A stretch of DNA of 64,000 nucleotides from Lacisediminimonas profundi (GCF_008831265.1 NZ_VTTH01000006.1:1-64000), one strand, 5' to 3'; shown: positions 8,478 to 16,641, numbered from the stretch's first letter. Program-made: numbers and translations. Notes: generated from the letters alone by a model not told the origin.

Positions 8478-9464
8478 ATGAGCCATAGCTTGCCCCCTCC
8501 GCCCGCCGCCGACGTGGAACTGTCCGCGCTTTTCCCCCGCCTGGGCGATCCCGATGCCACGGTACGCCGGCTGGCCCTGATCGAGCTGGCCGACCTTGAA
8601 AACGAGGACCATGTGCCGTGGCTGGCCGCCGCGCTGGACGATGCCGATGCCGCGGTACGGGCGGAAGCCGCCGGCCGCTTGAGCTACCGGGAGGACCCCG
8701 TCAGCCTGGCGGCCCTGCTGAATGCCTTGACCGACAGCGACCAGGCCGTGCGTGATGCAGCCGCATTCAGCCTGGGAGAAATCCGCGAGCCGGAAAGCGG
8801 ACAGTGGCTGCTGCCAGCGCTGGCATCGCCGGAGCCGTTTGCACGCGCCGCCGTGTTACGCGCGCTGCGCGAACTGCGCCTGCCCGCCAGCTTCCTGCCA
8901 GCCCTGAAGGCCACGCAGGACACGTTTGCGCAGGTGCGACTGGAGGCAGTGGGCGTGCTGGGCTGGCTGAAGCGGGTCGAGGCGCTACCGGCGCTGATCC
9001 ATCTCGCCAATAGCGACCCCGATCCGGAAGTCCGGCGTGCCGCAGTCGGGGCCATCGGCCTGGCCACCGATGCCAGCGATGCCAACGTGCTGGCATCACT
9101 GCTGCAAGCCTTGCAGGACCCAGCCTGGCAAGTTCGCGAGGAAGCCGCAACCACCCTCGGCAAATTGAAGCTGGCAGGCAGCTTGAACGCCTTGCTCGAT
9201 GCATTGGAGGACAGCTACTGGCAGGTACGCCAGCGCGTCACGCGCGCGCTTGGCAGGCTCGGGGATGCCCGCGCCGTGCCTGCCATTACCGGCTCCGCTC
9301 TCGTACATGGTTCGGCCAACCTGCGCAAGGAAGCTGCCATTGCCCTTGGCGAAATCGCCGACCCATCCGCCGTGCCGGCGCTTGAGCAGGCGGCACAGGA
9401 TGGCGATCCCGAAGTGCGCAAGGCGGCGCGCCTGGCCCTGGGCATGATTGGGCAGCGCGCCTGA
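8478..9464 (+). CDS. HEAT-repeat protein (PBS-lyase-like repeats)
   Basis: This 328-residue soluble protein consists almost entirely of about nine or ten tandem helical repeats of roughly 31 residues, each with a pattern like DPEVRRAAVGAIG or VREEAATTLGKL. These are the short HEAT repeats first named in phycobilisome lyases. There is no signal peptide or membrane segment. Such proteins act as scaffolds or help attach cofactors; nothing here points to a catalytic site. It lies between the importer ATPase and an amidase on the same strand, so it may assemble or mature the flavoprotein/ferredoxin pair. That role is inference. Confidence 0.82.
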   Translation: MSHSLPPPPAADVELSALFPRLGDPDATVRRLALIELADLENEDHVPWLAAALDDADAAVRAEAAGRLSYREDPVSLAALLNALTDSDQAVRDAAAFSLGEIREPESGQWLLPALASPEPFARAAVLRALRELRLPASFLPALKATQDTFAQVRLEAVGVLGWLKRVEALPALIHLANSDPDPEVRRAAVGAIGLATDASDANVLASLLQALQDPAWQVREEAATTLGKLKLAGSLNALLDALEDSYWQVRQRVTRALGRLGDARAVPAITGSALVHGSANLRKEAAIALGEIADPSAVPALEQAAQDGDPEVRKAARLALGMIGQRA

Positions 9465-9486
9465 ACACAAGTACTGGCCTGCCAAC

Positions 9487-10938
9487 ATGAACACCGCAAG
9501 TGCAACACCCCCCAACGACGGCCGCCACGACCTGGCCGGCCTGAGCCTGGATCTCGACACCCTTGAACAGGCCTACCGGCATGGCGGCCTGACGCCATTG
9601 GCGCTGGTTGAAGAACTGGAGCGCCGCGCTCTCGTTACTGTGGATGACAAGGTCTGGCTGTATCGCCTGCCCTTGCCCGCGTTGCGGGATGCCGCCCAGG
9701 CACTCCAGCAACGGGCTGCGCGCGGCGAAGTGCTGCCCCTGTATGGCCTGCCCTTCGGCGTCAAGGACAACATCGATGTCGCAGGCCTGCCGACGACAGC
9801 AGCTTGCGAAGCCTTGCGCTACACGGCGACGCGTACTGCGGCCGTGGTTGAAAAGCTGCAGGCGGCCGGCGCGCTGTTGATCGGCAAGCAGAACATGGAC
9901 CAATTCGCCACCGGGCTGGTGGGAGTGCGCTCGCCGTCCGGGCATTGCCGCAATCCCTTCAATCCGGACTTGATCCCGGGCGGCTCGAGCTCGGGTTCGG
10001 CGGTGGCGGTCGCGACCGGCCAGGCCAGCTTTTCGATTGGCTCGGACACTGGCGGTTCGGGCCGCGTGCCAGCCGCGCTAAACAACATCGTCGGCCTGAA
10101 ACCGACACCCGGCCTGGTCAGCACCTACGGCTTCCTGTACAACAACCGCACTTTCGATGTTGCGCCGGTGTTCGCCCTTACCACCGGCGATGCCTTGCAG
10201 GTCCTCGATGTCATCGCCGGTCATGACGAGCGCGATCCCTGGAGCGTGATCGGGCAGGATTGGCGCAAGTCCGCAAACACCTTGCGCGAACGTTTCAGGT
10301 TTGGCCTGCCGGCTGCGCAGCATCTGGAATTTTTCGGCGATCTGGAGGCCAAGGCACAGTTCGAACGCGCACTGAGCTGGCTGCAGATGCTGGGCGGCGA
10401 GCCGATGGAAATTGATTTTTCAGCGTTCGCGGAAGCCCGCTCGCTGGTGTTTGACAGCCCGCTGGTGGCCGAGCGCTGGATCGATTACGGCGCCACGGTC
10501 GAGTCCCATCCGGACGCGGTGCATCCTGCCGTGCGCCAGTCATTGCGCGCCGGCCGGAACTACAACGCACAGCAGGCTTTCGAATGCCTGTACCGCCTGG
10601 AATCGCTCAAGCGCCGGGCCTGGAGCGCCCTGAAGGATGTCGACGCGCTGGTGTTGCCGACGGCCGCCACGATTTACCGCTGCGATCAAGTGGAGGCCCA
10701 GCCCCAGGCTCTCAACACCAACATGGGCTACTACACCTACTTTGCCAATCCCTTGCAACTCAGCGCGATCAGCGTGCCGGCGGGCTTGCGCGAAGACGGC
10801 CTGCCGTTTGGCCTGAGCTTCATCGGCCTGCCGTTTGCCGACCTTCGCGTGGCGGCGCTGGCGCAGCGTTTTCATGCCCGCATCGGCGGCATGCTCGGCG
10901 CCACTGCGGCGCCGAACTGCAGCGGCAAGCCATACTGA
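9487..10938 (+). CDS. Amidase-signature hydrolase resembling the allophanate hydrolase (AtzF) N-terminal domain
   Basis: This 483-residue enzyme has the Ser-cisSer-Lys triad of the amidase signature family: Lys93 in GVKDNID, the cis-Ser in GGSSSGS (about 167-169) and the nucleophile Ser191 in SDTGGSGRVPA. The stretches LPLYGLPFGVKDNIDVAGLP and DQFATGLVG closely follow AtzF-type allophanate hydrolases. The second, decarboxylating domain found C-terminally in full-length AtzF and in urea amidolyase is absent. The start at 9487 is 22 bases after the HEAT gene; an earlier in-frame start at 9448 would overlap that gene. It is the last gene of the plus-strand module and would release ammonia from an amide-, urea- or carbamoyl-like compound. 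The exact substrate is unknown. Confidence 0.83.
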   Translation: MNTASATPPNDGRHDLAGLSLDLDTLEQAYRHGGLTPLALVEELERRALVTVDDKVWLYRLPLPALRDAAQALQQRAARGEVLPLYGLPFGVKDNIDVAGLPTTAACEALRYTATRTAAVVEKLQAAGALLIGKQNMDQFATGLVGVRSPSGHCRNPFNPDLIPGGSSSGSAVAVATGQASFSIGSDTGGSGRVPAALNNIVGLKPTPGLVSTYGFLYNNRTFDVAPVFALTTGDALQVLDVIAGHDERDPWSVIGQDWRKSANTLRERFRFGLPAAQHLEFFGDLEAKAQFERALSWLQMLGGEPMEIDFSAFAEARSLVFDSPLVAERWIDYGATVESHPDAVHPAVRQSLRAGRNYNAQQAFECLYRLESLKRRAWSALKDVDALVLPTAATIYRCDQVEAQPQALNTNMGYYTYFANPLQLSAISVPAGLREDGLPFGLSFIGLPFADLRVAALAQRFHARIGGMLGATAAPNCSGKPY

Positions 10939-11766
10939 TCAGGGCTGGCTGGCGCGCGCCGTGCGCGCCGGCGCATTGTTGGCGTTGTTGGCGGCGCCAT
11001 CAGCGCCGTACCACGGCAGCAGGCGTTTGATCAGCCGCGTGAACAGAAAATCGGCGAGGAAACCCATCAGGCCAAGCGCAATCAGGCCGGTAAACATCTG
11101 GTCGACCCGGAATACCTGCTGCGACATCTGGATCAGGTAACCGACCCCGAACATGGCGCCGGCCAGTTCCGCTGCCACCAGCAGTACCATGGCCACCGAC
11201 AGGCTGATGCGCAATCCCGCAATGATGAAGGGCAAGGCACCCGGCAACACCACGAACAGCAACATGCGCCAGCCGCGCGCGCCCAGGCTGGCTGCGGCCC
11301 GCCCCAGCAGCGGGTTGGCGTCGCGCACACCGAGGTAGGTATTGACCCAGACCGGAAAAAATACGCCCCACGAGATCAGGAATATTTTCGACACCTCCCC
11401 GATGCCAAACCAGAAAATCGCCAGCGGCACGAAGGCGAGTGCCGGCACGGCGCGAAACATCTGCAGCAGCGGGTTCAGCAGCCCCTGCAGAAAGCGCGAG
11501 CGCGCCATGGACACGCCCAGCACCACGCCCAATGACGCGCCTATGCCAAAGCCGGCGATGGCGCGCCACAAGCTGGCTTCGAGGTGGGCCTGCAGTTCAC
11601 CGCTGGCCAGCATGGCGGCCGCGGTCTGCACGATCGTGGCCGGGCCTGGCAGCATCACCGGATCCACCCAGCCGCTGCGGCTCAAGCCTTCCCAGGCACC
11701 AAAAAACAGACCCGTGCCGAGACTCCCAAGCACGAGCGATGAAGACCAGAAAGAACGATATTTCAT
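10939..11766 (-). CDS. ABC transporter permease, SsuC type (second system)
   Basis: This 275-residue inner-membrane protein has an N-terminal hydrophobic segment, about six membrane spans in total and the EAA-type loop GRAAASLGARGWRMLLFVVL. It is the third component of the minus-strand importer. Its ATG lies 5 bases after the ATPase stop. Its own stop (10939-10941) abuts the stop of the plus-strand amidase gene with no spacer, so the two modules converge without room for a separate terminator. It is not a close copy of the permease at 6748-7542, so the two importers are paralogous rather than recently duplicated. Confidence 0.88.
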   Translation of the reverse strand: MKYRSFWSSSLVLGSLGTGLFFGAWEGLSRSGWVDPVMLPGPATIVQTAAAMLASGELQAHLEASLWRAIAGFGIGASLGVVLGVSMARSRFLQGLLNPLLQMFRAVPALAFVPLAIFWFGIGEVSKIFLISWGVFFPVWVNTYLGVRDANPLLGRAAASLGARGWRMLLFVVLPGALPFIIAGLRISLSVAMVLLVAAELAGAMFGVGYLIQMSQQVFRVDQMFTGLIALGLMGFLADFLFTRLIKRLLPWYGADGAANNANNAPARTARASQP

Positions 11767-11771
11767 GAATT

Positions 11772-12530
11772 TCAGTCGACTGTCTCGAAGCCGATCAGCT
11801 CGGTCAGGTGCTCATACAGCGCGTTGAATTGGGTGCTGGTGCGCCGCCGTGGACGCGGCAGGTCCACCTTCAGGTCTTCCACCACGCGCCCCGGGTTGGG
11901 TGACAGCACCAGGATGCGGGTGCCCAGCAAGATCGCCTCGCCGATATTGTGGGTGACGAACACGACCGTCTTGCCCTGGGATTCGTGAATCTGCAGCAAC
12001 TGCTCCTGCAAGGAGCCACGGGTCATGGCATCCAGCGCCGCGAATGGCTCGTCCATCAGCAGCACGTCGGGATCGGGCGCCAGTGCGCGGGCGATGGCCA
12101 CGCGCTGCTTCATGCCGCCCGACAGCTCGAACGGATAACGCCTGGCCGCCGACTCCAGGCCCACCAGCGCCAGATGGCTTGCGACGACAGTTGAGCACTG
12201 CGCCGCCGACAGGCCTTTCATGCGAAGACCAAAGGCCACGTTGTCGGCCACGGTCAGCCACGGAAACAGCGAATAGTCCTGGAACACCACGCCGCGCTGC
12301 GGGCTGGGCCCCCTGACCGGCAGCCCGCCCACGCTGAGCTGTCCCTCGCTGGGCGACAGGAAGCCGGCGAGCAGGTTGAGCAGCGTGGTTTTGCCGCAGC
12401 CGCTGGGGCCAAGCAGGCAGACGAACTCGCCGGCCTGGATCGACAGCGAAACGGCGCTGAGTGCCTGGTTGGACTGGCCCAGCGCACTTTCGTAGCGGTG
12501 GCCCAGGCCTGCACATTCAATGAATGACAC
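11772..12530 (-). CDS. ABC transporter ATP-binding protein, SsuB type (second system)
   Basis: This 252-residue nucleotide-binding subunit carries Walker A GPSGCGKTT (41-49), the signature LSGGMKQR, Walker B VLLMDEP and the switch histidine in VTHNIGEA. The ATPase core is the same type as at 7539-8423 but without its N-terminal extension. The gene follows the binding-protein gene by 9 bases and precedes the permease by 5, consistent with one operon read from the amidase promoter near 15000. Confidence 0.9.
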   Translation of the reverse strand: MSFIECAGLGHRYESALGQSNQALSAVSLSIQAGEFVCLLGPSGCGKTTLLNLLAGFLSPSEGQLSVGGLPVRGPSPQRGVVFQDYSLFPWLTVADNVAFGLRMKGLSAAQCSTVVASHLALVGLESAARRYPFELSGGMKQRVAIARALAPDPDVLLMDEPFAALDAMTRGSLQEQLLQIHESQGKTVVFVTHNIGEAILLGTRILVLSPNPGRVVEDLKVDLPRPRRRTSTQFNALYEHLTELIGFETVD

Positions 12531-12539
12531 GATTGTTCC

Positions 12540-13511
12540 CTATTTTTTGCGTGCTTCGTCAAGGAAGCGCGTGACGACCACAGCATTGAAGTCAGGCAGC
12601 TTGGCATCCGGACGCGTGAGCTTGTTGTCGATCGCCCATTTGGCCTGGCTTTCGAGTTCCTTCACCAGATCGGCCTTGTCGAGGTCGACATCGAATTTCA
12701 GGCGTGGCCAGAAGCTGCGGGTTACCGCCGGATCGAGCTTGATGCGATCGGCCACGATCTTGATTGCGCCCTCGGGATCGGCTTTCAGCGACTTGTCCGC
12801 CGCCAATAGCGCGCGCAGGGCCTTGACCAGCAACTCGGGATGCTTGTCGATGGTGGACTGCAAGGTAATGATGCTGGAGTGGCTGCGATACAGACCCGGC
12901 GTGGAGATCGCATGGATCTTGCCCTTGCCCTGCTTGATGGCTTGCGAAATGTGGGGCTCGGTCCAGATGAATGCGTCCAGGCTGCCATTCACCAGGCTGG
13001 TGACGAAGTCAGATGGGGTGAGGCTGATCGCCGTCACATCGGTCAGTTTCAGGTCGGCCGCGCCAAGCGCCTTGAGCAGGTAGTAATGCGCATTGGTCCC
13101 TTGTGAATAGCCGATGCGCTTGCCTTTCAGGTCCTTGAGCGACTTGATGTCCGTGCGTGTCACCACGTCGAACGGTTCATGGCGGTTGAGCGTGCCGATG
13201 ACGCGCACCGGCAGGCCGTTGAGCGCAGCAAACGCCACCGGCGTTTCAGCCGCCGTGCCGATCAGGACGCTGCCACCGACCACCGCGTCCAGCACCAGGC
13301 GTCCGCTGGCGAAGGTGACCGACTTGGGATTGAGTCCTTCCTTCTGCCACAGCTTTTGCTGGTCGGCCACGAAGAACTGGCCCCAGCCGGCGGCCAGGCC
13401 CTCGCCGATAACCACATCCTGCGCGCTGCATGTGGCCGACGCCATGGCCGAGATTGCAAGGAAAGCCAGGGCGCGCACAGGGCGCCGGATCGAGTCGATC
13501 ATTCTGTTCAT
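12540..13511 (-). CDS. SsuA/NMT1-type periplasmic substrate-binding protein (second system)
   Basis: This 323-residue receptor has a signal peptide (about 1-30, cleavage near SATCSA). The binding-protein fold shows the features GRLVLDAVVGGSVLIG and SLKDLKGKRIGYSQGTNAHY, typical of sulfonate/nitrate/taurine-type receptors. It has the normal family length and lacks the C-terminal extension of the receptor at 5342-6751. Its gene lies between the amidase and the ATPase in the minus-strand operon. The ligand is probably small and anionic or amide-like by family habit; the sequence does not decide it. Confidence 0.87.
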   Translation of the reverse strand: MNRMIDSIRRPVRALAFLAISAMASATCSAQDVVIGEGLAAGWGQFFVADQQKLWQKEGLNPKSVTFASGRLVLDAVVGGSVLIGTAAETPVAFAALNGLPVRVIGTLNRHEPFDVVTRTDIKSLKDLKGKRIGYSQGTNAHYYLLKALGAADLKLTDVTAISLTPSDFVTSLVNGSLDAFIWTEPHISQAIKQGKGKIHAISTPGLYRSHSSIITLQSTIDKHPELLVKALRALLAADKSLKADPEGAIKIVADRIKLDPAVTRSFWPRLKFDVDLDKADLVKELESQAKWAIDNKLTRPDAKLPDFNAVVVTRFLDEARKK

Positions 13512-13559
13512 ATCAAAGTGCTCTTTTGGTTCATGGATGAAAAACGTTTGCGGAAGCGA

Positions 13560-14993
13560 TCAGGCCGGGTCGGCTGGCCGGGCGAAAGGGCGGGCAAACT
13601 CGAATGCCCGTGCGGCACGCAAAACCAGGGCGTCGTTGTACTTGGCTCCGACGATCTGCAGGCCGACCGGCAAGCCGGCTTTGGTCAGGCCCGCCGGTAC
13701 CGAGATGGCGGGTTGCTGCGAGAAATTGAAGGGGTAGGCAAACGCCGAAGGGGTGACGCCGCGCGTGCCGGTCGTGCCCGCATGATCGGCAGGCAATGCC
13801 GGCACTGCGGTGCTCGGCGTGATGAGCAAATCGTAGTCGCGGTGGAACAGCGCCAGATGGCGTCCGAACGCTTCGCGGGCCTGGACCGCCGCCAGGTAAG
13901 TGACGGCATCCAGCAAGCTGCCACGCGCGCCGACTGCTTGCAGGTTCGGGTCGACCCGTTCACGCTCGGCGGGAGTCAGGCTGGCCAACAGGCGCGCCAC
14001 GGCCGCATCGGCGAGGACGCGGTAATCAGGCAGCGGATCCTTGATGCCAGGATCTGCCCGCACCACGGTCGCCCCCAGTTCGGTGAAGACGGCTGCTGCC
14101 TGTGCCACCAGTTCGGCCACCTCGGGATCAACCTCGGCATAGCCCAGGTCAGGACTGAAAGCGATGCGCAAGCCGGCTACGCCGCGATCGAGGCCGTTGA
14201 GCCAGTCCGCCGATGGCGCCGGCAAGGCATTCCAGTCGCGCGGATCCGGCTGGGCAATTACCTGCAGCAGCAGTGCCGCATCGCCCACCGTTCGTGTCAG
14301 CGGCGTCACATGAAACAATGTGCCCGTATGAGCCGAGGGATAGCCAGGCACGCGGCCGAAAGTCGGCTTGAAACCAACGACGCCGGAATTGGCTGCCGGC
14401 AGGCGGGTGGAGCCGCCGCCATCGGTGGCCACATGCAGTGGACCGAATCCCAGTGCCGCACCTGCGGCGGAGCCACCGCTGCTGCCGCCGGCGGTGCGCG
14501 ACAAATCCCAGGGGTTACGGGTGATGCCGGTCAGCGGGCTGTCTGCCAATGCGGTCCAGCCATACTCCGAGGTGGTGGTCTTGCCCAGCAACACGGCGCC
14601 ATGTTCGCGCAAGCGCGCAGTGGCAGGCGCATCTTCATTCCAGTCCTGCTTGGGATCGATGGAGAGGCTGCCGCGCAGAGTCGGCCAATTGCGCGCCCAG
14701 ATCAGGTCTTTCAACGCTGCGGGAACCCCATCCACCAGTCCGATCGGCGCGCCCTTCTGCCACCTTGCTTCGGACTCGCGCGCGGCCGACAAAGCGGCCT
14801 GCGGATCGAGCAGGACAAAGGCATTGACCTTGGGCTCAAGCCGTTCGATGCGGGCCAACACCGCATTGACCGCCTCGACCGGCGAAGCCTGCTTGCTGCG
14901 GTAAAGCACGAGCAACTCTTCCGCAGATGCCAATGAAAGATCTGTGACGTGCGATGCCTGCGACGGCGTGATGGGCTGTTGAACTGCGGACAT
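13560..14993 (-). CDS. Amidase-signature family hydrolase
   Basis: This 477-residue enzyme has the amidase triad: Lys95 in PAALKDL, the cis-Ser in AGGSSGGS (about 171-172) and the nucleophile Ser195 in TDGGGSTRLPA. It resembles general GatA-like amidases more than AtzF. It has no signal peptide and should act in the cytoplasm on a compound imported by the transporter encoded downstream in the same operon. The start is supported by a CAGGAG sequence 7 bases before the ATG. That Shine-Dalgarno can pair with an upstream GACTCCT (see 14999-15035), so translation may be controlled. Substrate unknown. Confidence 0.87.
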   Translation of the reverse strand: MSAVQQPITPSQASHVTDLSLASAEELLVLYRSKQASPVEAVNAVLARIERLEPKVNAFVLLDPQAALSAARESEARWQKGAPIGLVDGVPAALKDLIWARNWPTLRGSLSIDPKQDWNEDAPATARLREHGAVLLGKTTTSEYGWTALADSPLTGITRNPWDLSRTAGGSSGGSAAGAALGFGPLHVATDGGGSTRLPAANSGVVGFKPTFGRVPGYPSAHTGTLFHVTPLTRTVGDAALLLQVIAQPDPRDWNALPAPSADWLNGLDRGVAGLRIAFSPDLGYAEVDPEVAELVAQAAAVFTELGATVVRADPGIKDPLPDYRVLADAAVARLLASLTPAERERVDPNLQAVGARGSLLDAVTYLAAVQAREAFGRHLALFHRDYDLLITPSTAVPALPADHAGTTGTRGVTPSAFAYPFNFSQQPAISVPAGLTKAGLPVGLQIVGAKYNDALVLRAARAFEFARPFARPADPA

Positions 14994-14998
14994 TAAAT

Positions 14999-15035
14999 GA
15001 CTCCTGCCTGGATAAGGAGTCTGAATAATATTCAG
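14999..15035 (-). promoter_or_regulatory. SD-sequestering hairpin and 15-bp palindrome before the amidase operon
   Basis: On the minus strand AGGAGTC (14999-15005), which holds the amidase ribosome-binding site, is the perfect complement of GACTCCT (15015-15021), giving a 7-bp stem with a 9-base loop. Immediately upstream lies the perfect palindrome CTGAAT-AAT-ATTCAG (15021-15035), a likely operator. The remaining 15036-15253 sequence is AT-richer at first and contains no gene I can support. Confidence 0.4.
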
Positions 15036-15253
15036 CAGGAAAAATTTGGAACAGGAATGGTTTTACATATCGTTAATTGGAAAATGCGATCCATGCCGCT
15101 GTGCCAGGCATTGATGTCCAGAACCTTGTCCGGCATGAAGCGCTGAGTAATGGCAGCATCGGTGTCCTCAAGTACGCGGCCACTGTCGAACGAGTCACGA
15201 TGGGGTTACCAACCGGCGCCCGAAACAATCAAATCAAACATCCATTAATCCCA

Positions 15254-16303
15254 TCACTTGAGTTCGTACCAGACACCCCGCCCTCTGCCCTGCTGATTCA
15301 AATGACCGTGCTCGACCAGATTGCGAAAATGTTGCTTCAGCGTGTTTCGACTGACACCCGTCAATTTGATGGCATCGCCGATCGTGACGCGCCCGTGCTC
15401 ACGGGCAAATTCGACGATCTGCAGTGATAGCTCGGGCAAGGCCGCCAGTACGATCTTCTCGCGCTCGACCTTCTTTTCCAGTCGCCTGACCTGTTCGGCC
15501 AATGACCGCAGGAAGAACACCAGCCACGGTTGCCAGTTGGTTGCATCCGTCCGGATCGACCCCTGCGTCTGCCGCAAGGCAAGGTAGTACGCCTCCTTAT
15601 TGAGCTCGATCACGCTTTCTAGTGAGCTGTAGGGCACGTAGGCGTAGCCAGCCTGAATGAGCAACAAAGTGGTCAAAACACGGCTGAGGCGTCCGTTGCC
15701 ATCCTGGAACGGGTGGATCTCCAGGAACACCACCACGAAGATCGCAATGATCAACAGCGAGTGCAACTGCGCCTTGTCGCGCTCCTCATTCACCCAGGTC
15801 ACAAGTTCAGCCATCAGGCACGGCGTGTCGAACGGGCTTGCCGTCTCGAACACGATCCCGATCTGCACACCGTTTTCATCGAAAGCGGCCACGCTGTTCG
15901 AGTTGGTCTTGTACTGTCCCCGGTGCCGCGAGTCCTTCTCGCTGTGACGCAGCAGGATCTGGTGCAGTTGCTTGACATGGTTCTCGTTGAACGGGATGTC
16001 CCGCCAGGAGATGAACACCAAGTCCATCAGCTCGGCGTAGCCAGCCACCTCCTGCTCATCACGGGTCTCGAAAGACTGGATGGCCAGGTTGGAAAGCAGT
16101 TTCTCCACCTCCCTATCGGTCAGCTTGCTGCCTTCGATACGGGTAGACGACCCGATGCTCTCGATGGTGGCCACCCTGCGCAAGGCAGATAGACGATCAG
16201 GCGCAAGCGTGCCCAAGGCGCGCCAAGCGCCTTTGAACTCATCAATCCGAGCGATCAGGCTCAAGATCTCAGGGGTGATCTGAAGGGTGTCAGAGCGAAG
16301 CAT
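15254..16303 (-). CDS. Fic-family protein (AMP-transferase-type) with N-terminal inhibitory helix and C-terminal winged helix
   Basis: The Fic core motif HPFQDGNGRLSR lies at about 197-208 and fits HPFx(D/E)GNGRxxR, so the catalytic His and the phosphate-binding residues are present. An inhibitory helix motif S-x-x-x-E-G (53-58, STRIEG) places it in the class with a built-in N-terminal inhibitor. The C-terminal part (about 290-349) looks like a winged helix with REHGRVTIGDAIKLTGVSR. The start at 16303 is preferred because the stretch up to an alternative ATG at 16333 is duplicated as regulatory-looking repeats. The base composition is visibly less GC-rich than the neighbours and the gene sits downstream of a tRNA, both hints of transfer. 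The target protein is unknown. Confidence 0.85.
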   Translation of the reverse strand: MLRSDTLQITPEILSLIARIDEFKGAWRALGTLAPDRLSALRRVATIESIGSSTRIEGSKLTDREVEKLLSNLAIQSFETRDEQEVAGYAELMDLVFISWRDIPFNENHVKQLHQILLRHSEKDSRHRGQYKTNSNSVAAFDENGVQIGIVFETASPFDTPCLMAELVTWVNEERDKAQLHSLLIIAIFVVVFLEIHPFQDGNGRLSRVLTTLLLIQAGYAYVPYSSLESVIELNKEAYYLALRQTQGSIRTDATNWQPWLVFFLRSLAEQVRRLEKKVEREKIVLAALPELSLQIVEFAREHGRVTIGDAIKLTGVSRNTLKQHFRNLVEHGHLNQQGRGRGVWYELK

Positions 16304-16304
16304 G

Positions 16305-16400
16305 GAACCAATAATACACCCAATAACACCCATTTATAAAGATGGTAAGTCCATCGATCCTACGAGAGGAAATGGGTGTGAATGGATGTTTTATTGGTTC
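16305..16400. repeat. 29-bp inverted repeat with phased sub-repeats upstream of the Fic gene
   Basis: Minus-strand 16333-16305 and plus-strand 16372-16400 match at about 25 of 29 positions. Each arm holds TGGGTGT (or TGGATGT) twice with 10-bp spacing, then TGGTTC 12 bp further on. The arms point away from a 38-bp AT-rich spacer that also contains GATGG/CCATC (16341-16345 and 16351-16355) and a TTATAAA that could be a -10 element. This is what an operator-flanked, possibly divergent, promoter looks like. It could alternatively be the end of a small mobile element. Confidence 0.55.
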
Positions 16401-16610
16401 GCGCCGTGCGCCTCGCGACGGTCAGCAGGATGGATTTGCCAACGTCGTCAACAACAGTGAACTGCTTGCCAATGGAGCCAGCCTGCCGATACCCCTGCAT
16501 GACAAGCGTCAAGCCAGCAGAGAGGCGTCGGCGGGGGTGAAAGGGTTGGACGAGTAGCGCTCGCGAGGCAAGGCCCGGAATCCGCGCCAACAACTGGGGG
16601 AAATGGGCGA
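16401..16610. other. Gene-free stretch between the Fic upstream region and the tRNA terminators
   Basis: No convincing gene is present in 16334-16746. On the minus strand part of 16380-16500 translates to a protein-like segment (GSIGKQFTVVDDVGKSILL), which may be a decayed remnant of a longer gene, but there is no start, no partner and no recognised family. On the plus strand a 61-71-codon frame exists without a ribosome-binding site. Confidence 0.3.
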
Positions 16611-16641
16611 AAAAAAACCAACCGAGAACGGTTGGTTTTTT
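16611..16641. terminator. Bidirectional intrinsic terminator
   Basis: AACCAACCG and CGGTTGGTT flank an AGAA loop (core 16616-16637). The stem is preceded by a run of A and followed by six T, so it can terminate in both directions. On the minus strand it lies about 145 bases beyond the tRNA 3' end. Confidence 0.8.

Noticed and set aside
13179-14936. Long plus-strand frame antisense to the second amidase
   Set aside because: The minus-strand amidase has an intact catalytic triad, a good ribosome-binding site and an operon context.
15077-15427. Plus-strand frame of 116 codons opposite the end of the Fic gene
   Set aside because: It overlaps the conserved C-terminal part of the Fic gene on the other strand, has no ribosome-binding site and no recognisable product.
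16342-16557. Small plus-strand frame starting MVSPSILREEMGV upstream of the Fic gene, considered as an antitoxin
   Set aside because: It does not resemble FicA-type antitoxins. Its MGVNGCFIGS part is explained by the inverted repeat, and the Fic protein already carries its own inhibitory helix.
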